From NCBI RefSeq assembly GCF_020215705.1, contig NZ_JAIWNB010000038.1, positions 19,836 through 83,835 on the forward strand: 64,000 bases of DNA. The letters are read 5' to 3'. The position numbers were made by a program, and so were the translations under genes. Position 1 is the first letter of the stretch, and the number at the start of each line of letters is the position of its first letter. This DNA comes from Nonomuraea aurantiaca. GTDB lineage: Bacteria > Actinomycetota > Actinomycetes > Streptosporangiales > Streptosporangiaceae. The notes under the pieces are model-generated. The model saw nothing but the letters and a program-made list of their open reading frames with translations, was not told the DNA's origin and made no database searches. This document shows, in pieces, positions 25,730 to 35,045 of this stretch.

Positions 25730-25870
25730 AGCCAGGCCTCCGCTGGCCGCGGGACGTTCCGTTGCGCGGCTGAACGCGCGACAACGTTGATCTTCGGCCC
25801 CGACGCGTTCAGCGAGTAGCGCGGCGACCAGGCTCTTGTCCACGACCCCCCGACGCTGTCCCGCCGGCCG
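25730..25870 (-). pseudogene. Possible carbamate kinase fragment
   Basis: The minus strand encodes GVVDKSLVAALLAERVGAE, close to a conserved helix of carbamate kinase, with no other domain part. The assignment rests on one motif. The remaining intergenic bases to 26089 hold a DevR-type box and nothing else recognised. Confidence 0.3.
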
Positions 25871-25980
25871 CCGCTCCCACCTGCCATCACCACCTAGCCG
25901 TCGATCACAGTCCAGACCTGCCCTCTCAGCTCAGATGGGCAGACCGCGTGCACGATACCTGCCATTCGCCCTGTCTGGAT

Positions 25981-25994
25981 GGGACCTTCGCTCC
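25981..25994. promoter_or_regulatory. DevR-type box, GGGACCTTCGCTCC
   Basis: Lies 96 bases upstream of the P-type ATPase start. Confidence 0.65.
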
Positions 25995-26089
25995 TGGTTT
26001 GACAGTTCATCCCGTGCGAAAACAGGTAGGGGAAATGATGCGGCGCCCCGATGCGGCCGACCGGAAGACAGCAGGTCAGAGAGGAAGAC

Positions 26090-28669
26090 ATGGTGATTCC
26101 CGCGCCCTCTGGGTTGTCGTCTGCGGAGGCGGCCGTGCGTCTGGAGCGGGATGGGGCCAACCTGCTCCCGCAGAAGCCGCCCGTTCCGTTGTGGCGGCGG
26201 GTGATGGCCCAGCTTCGCGATCCGCTGATCGTCGTTCTGCTCGTGGCGGCGGCGTTGACCATCGTCACGGGCGACTGGACCGACACCGCCGTCATCATGC
26301 TCGTGGTCGTGGTCAACACCTCCGTCGGGGTGGCACAGGAGGTGCGCGCCGACCGAGCCATCACGGCGTTGTCACAGCTCACGGCCCCTGTAGCCCGCGT
26401 GATCCGGGACGGTTCCCAGACACAGATTCCGGCAGCCGATGTCGTTGTGGGAGACCTGCTGGTGCTGGCCGAAGGCGACATCATCGTGGCCGACGCCACG
26501 GTGGTGGAGTCGGCGGCGTTGCTCATCGACGAGTCGTCCTTGACCGGTGAGTCGGTGCCGGTGGACAAGGCCGGCGACGACCCGGTCTCCTCGGGCACCG
26601 TCGTGGTGCGAGGGCGTGGCCGGGCGGTGGTCACTGCCGTCGGGGCGGCCAGCGCGAGCGGCCGTATCGCGTCCATGATGGTCAAGGGAGCCGGTCTGAC
26701 GCCGTTGCAACGGCGGCTGATGGGGGTGGGGCGCCTGCTGGCCGGCATCACGGTGTTGCTGTCCGCGGTGGTGCTGGCCCTGGGGCTGGTCCGCGGGCAG
26801 CCGGTCGAGCTGATGGTGGTGACCGCGATCAGTCTGGTGGTCGCGGCCGTGCCCGAGTCGCTGCCCGCCGTTGTGACCTTGAGCCTGGCGTTGGGCGCTC
26901 GCCGGATGGCCGCGCGCGACGCTCTCGTACGCAGGCTGTCCGCTGTGGAGACGCTGGGCTCGGTGACCGTGCTCGCCACCGACAAGACCGGGACCCTCAC
27001 CGAGGGCCGGATGGTCACCCGGCACCTCTGGACCCCCGCAGGGGAGGCCACGATCACCGGCTCCGGATACGCACCCGACGGCGAGGTCGAACGCGACGGC
27101 TCCCTCGACGGAGCGATCCTCACCGATCTGCTGACGGCGGCCGTACTGTGCAACGACGCGAGGTTGTCACCGCCGCAGGACACCGGCGAGGAGTGGGCGG
27201 CGCTGGGCGACCCGACCGAGGCGGCCTTGCTCGCCGCCGCCGCCAAGCTCGGCCTGGACCGCGAGGAACTGCAGGGGCGTTTCCCGCGCGTCGCCGAGCG
27301 TCCCTTCGACAGTGAACGCAAGCGGATGAGCACCGTGCATCGCCTGCCCGGCGGACATGGCCGGGTGATCTGCAAGGGGGCACCCGAAGCGCTGCTCCAC
27401 CCGCCTGTCCTGGTCGACGATCCCGTGCTGCTGGCCCGCGCGGCCGAGCGGGCCGAGCAGCTCGCCCAGGCCGGATACCGGGTCCTGGCGGTGGCGAGCA
27501 CCGATCTGGACACTGTTCCGGAAACAGTGTGGGAGAGCGGCTTGTCGTTGCTCGGACTGGTCGCGATCCTGGATCCGCCGCGTCCTGCGGCGGCGGCCGC
27601 GATCGCCGCCTGCAAGCAGGCCGGAATCAGACCGCTCCTCATCACCGGCGATCACCCCGGGACCGCACGCGCCGTCGCCACCGATCTGGGCATCATCGCC
27701 GCCGGCGACCCGGTCGTGGACTGCCGCGACCCCGCAGCACCCGATCAGGCCGCGGCCGGGGTGTATGCCCGGGCCACCCCGGGGCAGAAGCTCGAGATCA
27801 TCCAGGGTCTGCGGGATCGCGGCGAGACCCTCGCCATGACCGGTGACGGCGTCAACGACGGCCCGGCGCTGCGACGCGCCGACATCGGTGTGGCCATGGG
27901 CAAACGGGGCACCGAGGTTGCCCGTCAGGCGGCCGACCTCGTTCTCGCCGACGACAACCTGGACACCGTTGTCGCGGCCGTCGAGGAGGGCCGCCGGGTC
28001 TACGCCAACATCCGCCGGTTCCTGGTCTACGGCCTGTCGGGCGGAGCCGCCGAGATCGCGGTGATGCTGCTGGGGCCGTTCGTCGGCCTCGCGCTCCCCC
28101 TGCTTCCCGCCCAGATCTTGTGGATCAACCTGCTCACCCATGGACTGCCGGGCGTGGCCCTCGGCGGCGAACCGGCCCTGCCCGGAGCCATGACCACCCC
28201 ACCCCGGCCGCCCACCCAGAGCATCCTGGGCGCGGGGCTGTGGCAGCGCGTGATCCGGATCGCCGTCGTCCTGACCGCCGTCACCCTGGGCGTCGCCGTC
28301 TGGGCCGACCTGACGGGACGTCCGTGGCAGAGCATGGCCTTCTTCGCCCTTGGCGCCACCCAACTCGGCGTCGCGCTCGGTTCCCGCACCAGACCCGGCT
28401 CGCTGGCCAACCCCATGCTGCTGTTCGCCGTCGCCGGCGCGTTCGTCCTGCAGCTCGCCGGACTGTACCTCCCGCCGCTACGCGAACTGCTCGGCACCGA
28501 ACCACTGCCCCTGGGCGACCTGCTGATCGTCACCGCGCTGTCCACCCTCGGCTACGCCGCCGTCCGCCTCGACCGGATCCTTCACCCCGCCCGCCCGCCA
28601 CAGCCCCTCCCACCAGGCGCCCCCGCCCATGCCCACCAGCTCGACCACAGCGATCAATCCCGCGCGTGA
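26090..28669 (+). CDS. P-type cation-transporting ATPase (P2 type, CtpF-like)
   Basis: The 859-residue pump has an N-terminal cation ATPase domain, the actuator loop LTGES (151-155), the phosphorylation motif DKTGT (Asp298), the hinge TGDGVNDGPAL and about 10 membrane segments including VAAVPESLP. It is an intact P2-type ATPase of the Ca2+/Na+/K+ class. M. tuberculosis CtpF (DosR regulon) is the nearest functional analogue I recall. The start follows GAGAGGAAGAC. Two broken paralogues lie at 59830-60900 and 62800-63205. Confidence 0.9.
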   Translation: MVIPAPSGLSSAEAAVRLERDGANLLPQKPPVPLWRRVMAQLRDPLIVVLLVAAALTIVTGDWTDTAVIMLVVVVNTSVGVAQEVRADRAITALSQLTAPVARVIRDGSQTQIPAADVVVGDLLVLAEGDIIVADATVVESAALLIDESSLTGESVPVDKAGDDPVSSGTVVVRGRGRAVVTAVGAASASGRIASMMVKGAGLTPLQRRLMGVGRLLAGITVLLSAVVLALGLVRGQPVELMVVTAISLVVAAVPESLPAVVTLSLALGARRMAARDALVRRLSAVETLGSVTVLATDKTGTLTEGRMVTRHLWTPAGEATITGSGYAPDGEVERDGSLDGAILTDLLTAAVLCNDARLSPPQDTGEEWAALGDPTEAALLAAAAKLGLDREELQGRFPRVAERPFDSERKRMSTVHRLPGGHGRVICKGAPEALLHPPVLVDDPVLLARAAERAEQLAQAGYRVLAVASTDLDTVPETVWESGLSLLGLVAILDPPRPAAAAAIAACKQAGIRPLLITGDHPGTARAVATDLGIIAAGDPVVDCRDPAAPDQAAAGVYARATPGQKLEIIQGLRDRGETLAMTGDGVNDGPALRRADIGVAMGKRGTEVARQAADLVLADDNLDTVVAAVEEGRRVYANIRRFLVYGLSGGAAEIAVMLLGPFVGLALPLLPAQILWINLLTHGLPGVALGGEPALPGAMTTPPRPPTQSILGAGLWQRVIRIAVVLTAVTLGVAVWADLTGRPWQSMAFFALGATQLGVALGSRTRPGSLANPMLLFAVAGAFVLQLAGLYLPPLRELLGTEPLPLGDLLIVTALSTLGYAAVRLDRILHPARPPQPLPPGAPAHAHQLDHSDQSRA

Positions 28670-28892
28670 CCCGTGCGGGTCGGGACAACGTTTAGCATGG
28701 TCAGCTGGGCTAACGCGGTGGCCATCGGGGTGCAGAGCTGCATAGTCAGCGTAGGCGGCCGCGACAGTTTCGGCGTTCGGCTGTCGTTGTCGTGTTCCAT
28801 CGAGGGCACGGCACCTCGCCGCCATCCAAGTGACCCGGATGGGGACCGATCGCCGCCCACCTGTGAAGTCGTACCGCCCGCGACGGACAGTA
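28670..28892. other. Intergenic stretch without a recognised gene
   Basis: Frames are open on the minus strand but show no family similarity and no ribosome site. Nothing else was recognised before the DevR-type box. Confidence 0.3.
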
Positions 28893-28906
28893 GGGCCGTT
28901 GGTCCG
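28893..28906. promoter_or_regulatory. DevR-type box, GGGCCGTTGGTCCG
   Basis: Imperfect copy 88 bases upstream of the DUF1876 gene, which probably leads the formate dehydrogenase operon. Confidence 0.5.
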
Positions 28907-28993
28907 ACCGGCTTGTGGACTTTCGCCTCTGCCATGCGTCGAGTCCATCCGATGGGATGAAGGCATATAGGCCACTGAAGGAGGTTGGCGATC

Positions 28994-29263
28994 ATGGAAG
29001 CCAAGCAGTGGACCGTGCAGATCTACCTCACGCAGGAGAGCGACGACACCACCGCGCGAGCGGTCCTGACCACCAGGGATGCCACGCGGCTGACGGGCAC
29101 GGGCCACGCCCGGCGCAACCCGGCCGACCCCGCCGTGCCCGAGATCGGCGACGAGCTAGCCGCCTCACGCGCCCTGGCGGATCTCGTCGAGAAGCTGGCC
29201 CGCATCACGCAACACGACATCACCGAACTCGCCGATTCTGCCGTGCCGAGCCGTTCATGGTGA
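28994..29263 (+). CDS. DUF1876 protein (Rv1738-like)
   Basis: The 89-residue protein begins MEAKQWTVQIYLTQESDDTT and contains RLTGTGHARRNP, the pattern of DUF1876 proteins. M. tuberculosis Rv1738, strongly induced by DosR, is of this family and resembles ribosome hibernation factors in fold. The ATG at 28994 follows GGAGG. It overlaps the next gene by 7 bases, so it opens a four-gene unit ending with formate dehydrogenase. Confidence 0.85.
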   Translation: MEAKQWTVQIYLTQESDDTTARAVLTTRDATRLTGTGHARRNPADPAVPEIGDELAASRALADLVEKLARITQHDITELADSAVPSRSW

Positions 29264-29604
29264 GCCCGGCCGTCGCCAGCGTTAACGGCAGTCCCGTCTC
29301 CTTGCGCGCGGCCGCCTGGGCGGGCAAGGAGGCAGAGTTGCGCCGGGCCCCGCTGCTCATGCTGCACGCCCTCCCAGCCCGTATGAGGCGGCGGCTCGCT
29401 GCCGCGGTGCGGACGCTACTGGACGGTGCCGTGCTCCGCACCACACAGCCCCACATCAGCGTCATCACCCAGGTGGTCACCGGGTCACCGGTTCTGGCCC
29501 TAGTCGAGCGTGTCACCGATGCCCAGCTGCTGGTCACCGTGGGCGCGGCCTTGCCCAATGATGACCAGCGCCTGCGTGCGACGGTGACGGGCGTGGGGTC
29601 ATGA
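29257..29604 (+). CDS. Degenerate Usp-like protein
   Basis: The 115-residue frame begins VASVNGSPVSLRAAAWAGKE, a Usp-type opening in which the usual VDGS has become VNGS. It contains VTGSPVLALVE and DAQLLVTVG but lacks the GSRG ATP motif. It is coupled to both neighbours (ATGGTGA upstream, ATGA downstream). It may be a Usp that lost ATP binding, or a decaying one kept open by translational coupling. Confidence 0.5.
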   Translation: MVSPAVASVNGSPVSLRAAAWAGKEAELRRAPLLMLHALPARMRRRLAAAVRTLLDGAVLRTTQPHISVITQVVTGSPVLALVERVTDAQLLVTVGAALPNDDQRLRATVTGVGS

Positions 29605-31289
29605 TGGGGAACATGGGGTCAGACAGCCGATTCGACGCTTTTCGCGCCTTGGCCGAGCGTCGTGGGCGTCCTGGCATCCGGTTGCTGGAGGCTTTGTCCG
29701 ACGCGGCGAAGACTGGGCGGGAGGCCGCCGAGGTGTTTGCTCCTGAGGTCGCCGATCGGTTTGGCCTGCCAGCGGCGGCGGGGCTCGGGCCGGCCACCTT
29801 CTACGCCGATCTGGCCGCTCCTCACGGTCGCCGTCATGTGCGGGTCTGTACCGCTGCGGCGTGCTTCGCCGCAGGGGCGGGTCGGCATGTTCGTGAGGTG
29901 GAGGAGGTGCTCGGCGTCGCGGCAGGTCACGTCGATGCGGCGGCGGAGGTCTCGCTGCAGGGTGTCCGGTGTCTTGGCTACTGCTATGCCGGTCCCGCCT
30001 GCCTCGATGGCGACACGCCGTGTACCGGGCCGGTGCTGGCCGATCAGCTCTCTGGCCGCGCGGAACCTCATGCTCCCCCGATACCGGCCGTCGATGCCAC
30101 CGGTGCTCCTGTGGTGCTGGCCGGCGTCGTCGGGGGAGAGGACGCCTGGCAGGTGTGGCCCGGCATTGTGCGGACGCGCACGCCGGAGCAGGTCCTTGCC
30201 GAGGTGGCGGCCTCCGGGCTGCGGGGGCGCGGAGGAGCCGGGTTTCCGGTGGCCGCCAAGTGGGCCGCCGCGGGGCGCTCGCCCGACACGGTGGTGGTGG
30301 CCAACGGCGATGAGGGCGATCCGGGTTCGTACGCCGATCGGCTGCTGATGGAGACTGATCCGGGGAGGGTGCTGGAGGGGCTGGCTCTGGCTTGTTTCGC
30401 CTGCGGAGGCCGCCGTGGTGTGGTGCTGGTCCGGTCGGAGTATCCGCGCGCGCTGGCCCGGATGCGGGTCGCGGTCGAGTGGGCACGCGCCGAGGGGCAT
30501 CTGGGGCGGCGGATCCATGACACTGATGTCGATCTCGACGTTGAGGTGGTTGACGGCTCGGGCTCTTATGTCGCAGGCGAGGAGACCGCCCTTGTCGCCG
30601 GACTTGAAGGCGGGCGCGGCTGTGCGCGGCCGCGTCCGCCCTACCCGACGCAGCGGGGTCTGTGGGATGCCCCCACCGTGGTGAACAACGTCGAAACGCT
30701 GGCCGCGGTCCCGTGGATCGTCGCTCGCGGCGGAGACGCCTATGCCGCACGCGGCACGCCGTCGGAGTCCGGTACGAAGCTGGTCTGCCTGTCTGAGCGG
30801 TTCGCCCGGCCTGGCTGCTACGAGGTCGAGCTCGGCATGCCCGTGCTCAGGATCGTCGTCGAGCTGGGCGGTGGCCTGCGTGAGGGCTCGGATCTGACCG
30901 TTTTGCAGGTCGGCGGGCCTCTGGGCGGCTTCCTTGCTGCCGACCAGCTCGACGTGCCGCTGTCGGAGGCGGATCTGGCCGGTCGCGGCGCGGCTCTCGG
31001 GCATGCCGGACTGGTCGCCTTCGACCAGCATGTCGAGCCCGAAGAGGTGTTGCGCCATGTATGGGAGTTCGCCGCCGCGGAGAGCTGCGGCGCGTGCTCA
31101 CCGTGCCGGGTCGGGTCCCGCCGCGGCTTGGAGATCGTCCGGACCGGTGCGCCGGCCGACGCGGAGTACGCGCGGCTGCTCCAGGTCATGGGTGAGGCCA
31201 GCCTGTGTGCTTTCGGGCGGCGAGTACCGGCGGCGGTGCGCAGCCTCGCCCGCGCCTACGGCGAACGGCTAGCGAGGTGGGACCGGTGA
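29601..31289 (+). CDS. NADH-binding (NuoE-NuoF-like) subunit of NAD-dependent formate dehydrogenase
   Basis: The 562-residue fusion has an N-terminal thioredoxin-like [2Fe-2S] domain with four Cys (VCTAAAC, then RCLGYC, about 95-140). A flavin/NAD domain follows (GLRGRGGAGFPVAAKW, about 215; ANGDEGDPGSYADR), and a C-terminal [4Fe-4S] site (ESCGACSPCRVG, then SLCAFG, about 500-545). This matches FdsG-FdsB fused. It passes electrons from the formate dehydrogenase to NAD+. It overlaps the next gene by GTGA. Confidence 0.88.
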   Translation: MMGNMGSDSRFDAFRALAERRGRPGIRLLEALSDAAKTGREAAEVFAPEVADRFGLPAAAGLGPATFYADLAAPHGRRHVRVCTAAACFAAGAGRHVREVEEVLGVAAGHVDAAAEVSLQGVRCLGYCYAGPACLDGDTPCTGPVLADQLSGRAEPHAPPIPAVDATGAPVVLAGVVGGEDAWQVWPGIVRTRTPEQVLAEVAASGLRGRGGAGFPVAAKWAAAGRSPDTVVVANGDEGDPGSYADRLLMETDPGRVLEGLALACFACGGRRGVVLVRSEYPRALARMRVAVEWARAEGHLGRRIHDTDVDLDVEVVDGSGSYVAGEETALVAGLEGGRGCARPRPPYPTQRGLWDAPTVVNNVETLAAVPWIVARGGDAYAARGTPSESGTKLVCLSERFARPGCYEVELGMPVLRIVVELGGGLREGSDLTVLQVGGPLGGFLAADQLDVPLSEADLAGRGAALGHAGLVAFDQHVEPEEVLRHVWEFAAAESCGACSPCRVGSRRGLEIVRTGAPADAEYARLLQVMGEASLCAFGRRVPAAVRSLARAYGERLARWDR

Positions 31290-33976
31290 GGGTCCGGGTC
31301 GACGGGGTGACCGCTCAGGTGGCGGATGACGCCTCGGTGCTCGATGCCGTGCGTGCGACCGGCGGCGAGTTGCCCACGTTGTGCAACGATGACCGTCTGA
31401 CTCCGGTTGGCTCCTGCCGTACCTGCCTGGTGAGATCCGGTGGAAAGGTGGTGGCCGCGTGCGTGACTCCGGCCGCCGATGACGCCCTGATCGAGGTCGC
31501 GGCCGACGATCTGCGAGCGTTGCGTCGCGAGGCGGTCGAGCTGATCGTCTCGGCTCTGCCGCCCTACACTCTTGACGGTGGCCCCGGCGGCAGCGAACTG
31601 GCCAGGGTCTGCCACTCGCTGGGGATCGCGCCGCAGGCCGCCCAAGGGCTCGGCGGTCGGGGACGTGATGACAGCCACCCCTACGTCCACCTCGACCGGG
31701 ACCTGTGCATCGCCTGCGGCCGGTGCGTGCGGATGTGCGCCGAGGTGCAGGGCACGTTCGCCCTCACCTTGGTAGGGCGGGGTGCCGATACGGTGGTCGC
31801 GCCTGGCACGGGAGGATTGTGGGCGGACTCCGATTGCGTCGCCTGTGGTGGCTGCGTCGACTCCTGTCCCACCGGCGCGCTCACCGAGCCCGGCCTGCCC
31901 ATCGGCGGCAGGACACCGGAGCCGGCACGTACCCGCACCACGTGTGGCTACTGCGGGGTGGGCTGCTCGCTGGACGTGCTCACGCGCGAGGGCGGGGTGG
32001 TCGCGGTGCTGCCCGACCACGACGGCCCGGTCAATCGCGGGCACGCGTGCGTCAAAGGCCGTTTCGCCCACGGCTTCCTCAGCTCGCCCGAGCGTCTCAC
32101 CCAGCCGCTGCTGCGCCGCGACGGCCGACTGGAGCCGGTGAGCTGGCGCGAGGCGCTCGAGCACGTCGCCCGAGGGCTACGGGCCGCGGTTGCCGAGGGC
32201 GGCCCCGACGCGGTGGCGGCGATCTCCTCGGCTAGGGCGACCAACGAGGAGAACTACCTGCTCCAGAAGTTCATGCGGGTGGTGATCGGCACCAACAACG
32301 TCGACAACTGCTCAAGGCTGTGCCATGCGCCATCGGCGGCCGGACTGACCGCGACGTTCGGCCTGTCCGGCGGCACCGACTGCTTCGACGACGTGGAGAG
32401 CGCCGATTGTCTGCTGCTGGTGGGCGCCAACCCGGCCGAGGCGCACCCGGTGGTCGGCGCGCGCCTGCTGCAGCGGGTCCTGCGCGGGGCGCGGCTCGTC
32501 GTGGCGGACCCTCGGGCGGTTGGCCTGGCCCGCTACGCCGACGTTCACCTGCGGCCCCGGCCCGGCACCAACGTCGCCCTCTTCCATGGGCTGGCTCACG
32601 TGATGCTCACCGAAGGCCTGATCGATGAGGAGTTCCTGCGCCGCCGAGCCACCGGCCTGCCGGAGCTCACCACGCTACTGGCGGACTACTCCCCGGACCG
32701 GACGGCCGCGATCACCGGCGTCCCCGCCGACGACGTGGTCGCCGCCGCCCGGCTCTTCGGCCGGGCCGAGAAGCCCGCGATCATCTACGGGCTGGGGGTC
32801 ACCGAGCACCTGCACGGCACCGACGGCGTACGCACCCTGGCCAACCTGGCGATCCTGCGCGGAGCGGTCGGCACCGGCCGCGGCTTCGGGGTGAACCCGC
32901 TACGCGGCCAGAACAACGTCCAAGGCGCCTCCGACATGGGCGCGCTGCCGGACCTCCTGCCCGGATACGGGAAGGTGACCGACCCTGCCGCCCGAGCCCG
33001 AGCAGAGCGCGTGTGGGGCACATCAGTCCCGCAGCGGCCCGGAATGCGCATCCCAGAGATATTCGCCGCCGCGCGCGCGGGAGAACTGCGCGCGTTGTGG
33101 GTTATCGGAGAAGACGTGTGCGCCACCGATCCGGACAGCACACACGTCGCCCAAGCGCTCGAGACGTGCCCGCTCGTCGTGTGCAACGAGCTCTTCCTAT
33201 CCGAAACCGCCCGCAGGGCCGACGTCGTGCTACCGGTCGCGTCCTGGCTGGAGAAGGAAGGCACCTTCGTCAACTTCGACCGTCGCTTCCAAAGGGTGCG
33301 AACCGCCCTCGACCCGCCGGGAGCGGCGATCACCGATTTCGAGGTCATCCACGCCCTCGCCGCAGCGCTCGACGCCGATCTGGGATGTCCCACCCCGGCA
33401 GAGGCACTGACCGAGTGCGGCCGACTGGCTCCCCCCTTCGCCGGACTGTCTCACGAACGCCTCGACCGCGAAGGCGCTGTCCCCTGGCCGTGCCCGGACC
33501 CCGACCGGCCCGGCGAGGTCTCGCTCTACCGGGAACGCTTCGCCACCCCCGATGGGCTGGCTCAGCTCAGCGCCGCGCCCTATCTACCGCCCGGCGAGCA
33601 GCCTGACGACCGTTACCCTCTGGTGCTGGTCACAGGACGGCGCTGGGCCCACTACAACTCCGGCGGCATGACCCGGCGCACGGACAATCTCCTCCTCGAC
33701 TCCGTGGACCGGCTCGACATCCATCCCACCGACGCGGCCCGCTACGGCCTGCGCGACGGCGACCCGGTCGCGGTGGAGAGCCGCCACGGTCAGGCCCGCC
33801 TGATCGTCGGAACCAGCGACGCCATGGCTCCGGGCCAAGTCTTCTGCGCCTTCCACTTCCCTGCCAGCGGGGTCAACACCCTCACCTCTGACCGAGTCGA
33901 CACCGTGACCTCATGCCCCGAATACAAAGTCACGGCTGTGCGGCTGACAGCGCTGAACCCCCTTACCGCTAAATGA
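31286..33976 (+). CDS. Formate dehydrogenase, molybdopterin catalytic subunit
   Basis: The 896-residue protein has an N-terminal [2Fe-2S] ferredoxin domain (Cys33, 44, 47, 59). Two [4Fe-4S] sites follow (Cys141/144/147/151 and 184/187/190/194), then a fourth cluster (Cys220/223/227/255) and the MopB domain. Cys346-His347 in NCSRLCHAPS aligns with the selenocysteine-His of E. coli FdhF, so this is a Cys-type enzyme. It oxidises formate to CO2. The GTG at 31286 overlaps the upstream stop. No FdhD chaperone gene is in the window. Confidence 0.9.
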   Translation: MRVRVDGVTAQVADDASVLDAVRATGGELPTLCNDDRLTPVGSCRTCLVRSGGKVVAACVTPAADDALIEVAADDLRALRREAVELIVSALPPYTLDGGPGGSELARVCHSLGIAPQAAQGLGGRGRDDSHPYVHLDRDLCIACGRCVRMCAEVQGTFALTLVGRGADTVVAPGTGGLWADSDCVACGGCVDSCPTGALTEPGLPIGGRTPEPARTRTTCGYCGVGCSLDVLTREGGVVAVLPDHDGPVNRGHACVKGRFAHGFLSSPERLTQPLLRRDGRLEPVSWREALEHVARGLRAAVAEGGPDAVAAISSARATNEENYLLQKFMRVVIGTNNVDNCSRLCHAPSAAGLTATFGLSGGTDCFDDVESADCLLLVGANPAEAHPVVGARLLQRVLRGARLVVADPRAVGLARYADVHLRPRPGTNVALFHGLAHVMLTEGLIDEEFLRRRATGLPELTTLLADYSPDRTAAITGVPADDVVAAARLFGRAEKPAIIYGLGVTEHLHGTDGVRTLANLAILRGAVGTGRGFGVNPLRGQNNVQGASDMGALPDLLPGYGKVTDPAARARAERVWGTSVPQRPGMRIPEIFAAARAGELRALWVIGEDVCATDPDSTHVAQALETCPLVVCNELFLSETARRADVVLPVASWLEKEGTFVNFDRRFQRVRTALDPPGAAITDFEVIHALAAALDADLGCPTPAEALTECGRLAPPFAGLSHERLDREGAVPWPCPDPDRPGEVSLYRERFATPDGLAQLSAAPYLPPGEQPDDRYPLVLVTGRRWAHYNSGGMTRRTDNLLLDSVDRLDIHPTDAARYGLRDGDPVAVESRHGQARLIVGTSDAMAPGQVFCAFHFPASGVNTLTSDRVDTVTSCPEYKVTAVRLTALNPLTAK

Positions 33977-34169
33977 ATATCAAAGATGAATTTTCGGTGC
34001 TGAGAACTATTCCAAGCACGCCGATTCACGGCCTGCGACCTCGGCTAGGAGCGCCCGTCTAGGGCAGGCGAGATAGCGCCAAGAGTTTTATCGTCTGCGG
34101 GTCTCATCTCATCAGCTGGGGGAAAGCTCATGCGGCAAGGCCAGAGAATTCCTCTTCCGGGAGGCGGCA

Positions 34170-35045
34170 GTGAGCGATCAATATGCCGGTCGGCCCATTC
34201 TGGTCGGCTACGACGATTCGTCTGAGAGCCAGCAGGCGCTGCGCTGGGCAGTCGAGGAGGCGCGGCTGCGGGCGCTTCCTGTACTGGTCTGCCATGCCTG
34301 GCACTGGCCCTATGCCCTCAGACCTGTTCCGCAGGAGGTTTTGGCCCAGATCGAGCGAGTCGCCCGCGGTGTGCTGGACGATGGCGTCCGCCGCGCCCGG
34401 AACCTGGCTCCGGAGATAGACGCCCAGCCACTGCTGGGGAGAGGGACACCCTCAGCGGTGCTCCTGGAGGCCGCACGCGAGGCGGAGCTGACGGTGCTCG
34501 GATCTCGCGGGCAAGGAGGATTCGACGGCCTACGCATGGGGTCAGCCGCCGTACAAGTGCCCGCGCACAGCGTCAGGCCGGTCATCGTCGTACGGCCCCT
34601 GCCATCACCGAGCAGCCAGGAGGTCCGGATCGTGGTCGGCGTCGACGGCTCGCCCGCGAGCCTGGCGGCCCTCGATTTCGCTCTGGAGGAGGCCGCGCTG
34701 CGTGGCGGCACCGTGACGGCCCTGTGCTGCTGGGGAGATTGCGGATCATCGTCTTGGCAGGAGCCGCTTCCCTTCGTGGATTCGCACGCGCTGCGCAGGG
34801 GAGCCGAAGCCCGCTTCCATGAAGTCGCATCCCAGCTGGCGCGCAGACACCCCGATGTACCGGTCACGACGGAATTCGTGACCGAGCGGCCCCAGCGCGC
34901 ACTGATCGACTCAGCCAAAGATGCGACGCTTCTCGTGCTCGGCAGCCGGGGAAACGAGTCACCAGCCTGCCTTCTGCTGGGACCGGTCACCCAGACCGCA
35001 CTGCTCGAAGCCTGGTGCCCGGTCGCGGTAACCCCGCCCGGCTAG
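34170..35045 (+). CDS. Universal stress protein, two Usp domains
   Basis: The 291-residue protein has two Usp domains (about 10-145 and 152-290): ILVGYDDS with GSRGQGGFDGLRMGSAA, and VVVGVDGS with a poorly kept second motif (GSRGNESPACLLLGPVT). The GTG start follows GGGAGG. No DevR-type box was found upstream, so its control may differ. The stop overlaps that of the convergent acyltransferase. Confidence 0.87.
   Translation: MSDQYAGRPILVGYDDSSESQQALRWAVEEARLRALPVLVCHAWHWPYALRPVPQEVLAQIERVARGVLDDGVRRARNLAPEIDAQPLLGRGTPSAVLLEAAREAELTVLGSRGQGGFDGLRMGSAAVQVPAHSVRPVIVVRPLPSPSSQEVRIVVGVDGSPASLAALDFALEEAALRGGTVTALCCWGDCGSSSWQEPLPFVDSHALRRGAEARFHEVASQLARRHPDVPVTTEFVTERPQRALIDSAKDATLLVLGSRGNESPACLLLGPVTQTALLEAWCPVAVTPPG

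Noticed and set aside
25894..27645. Long minus-strand open frame inside the P-type ATPase gene
   Set aside because: Composition is Ser/Thr/Arg-rich without motifs; the plus strand encodes all P-ATPase motifs.
31286..33976. Selenocysteine in the formate dehydrogenase
   Set aside because: The residue aligned with Sec is encoded by TGC (Cys346); there is no in-frame TGA.
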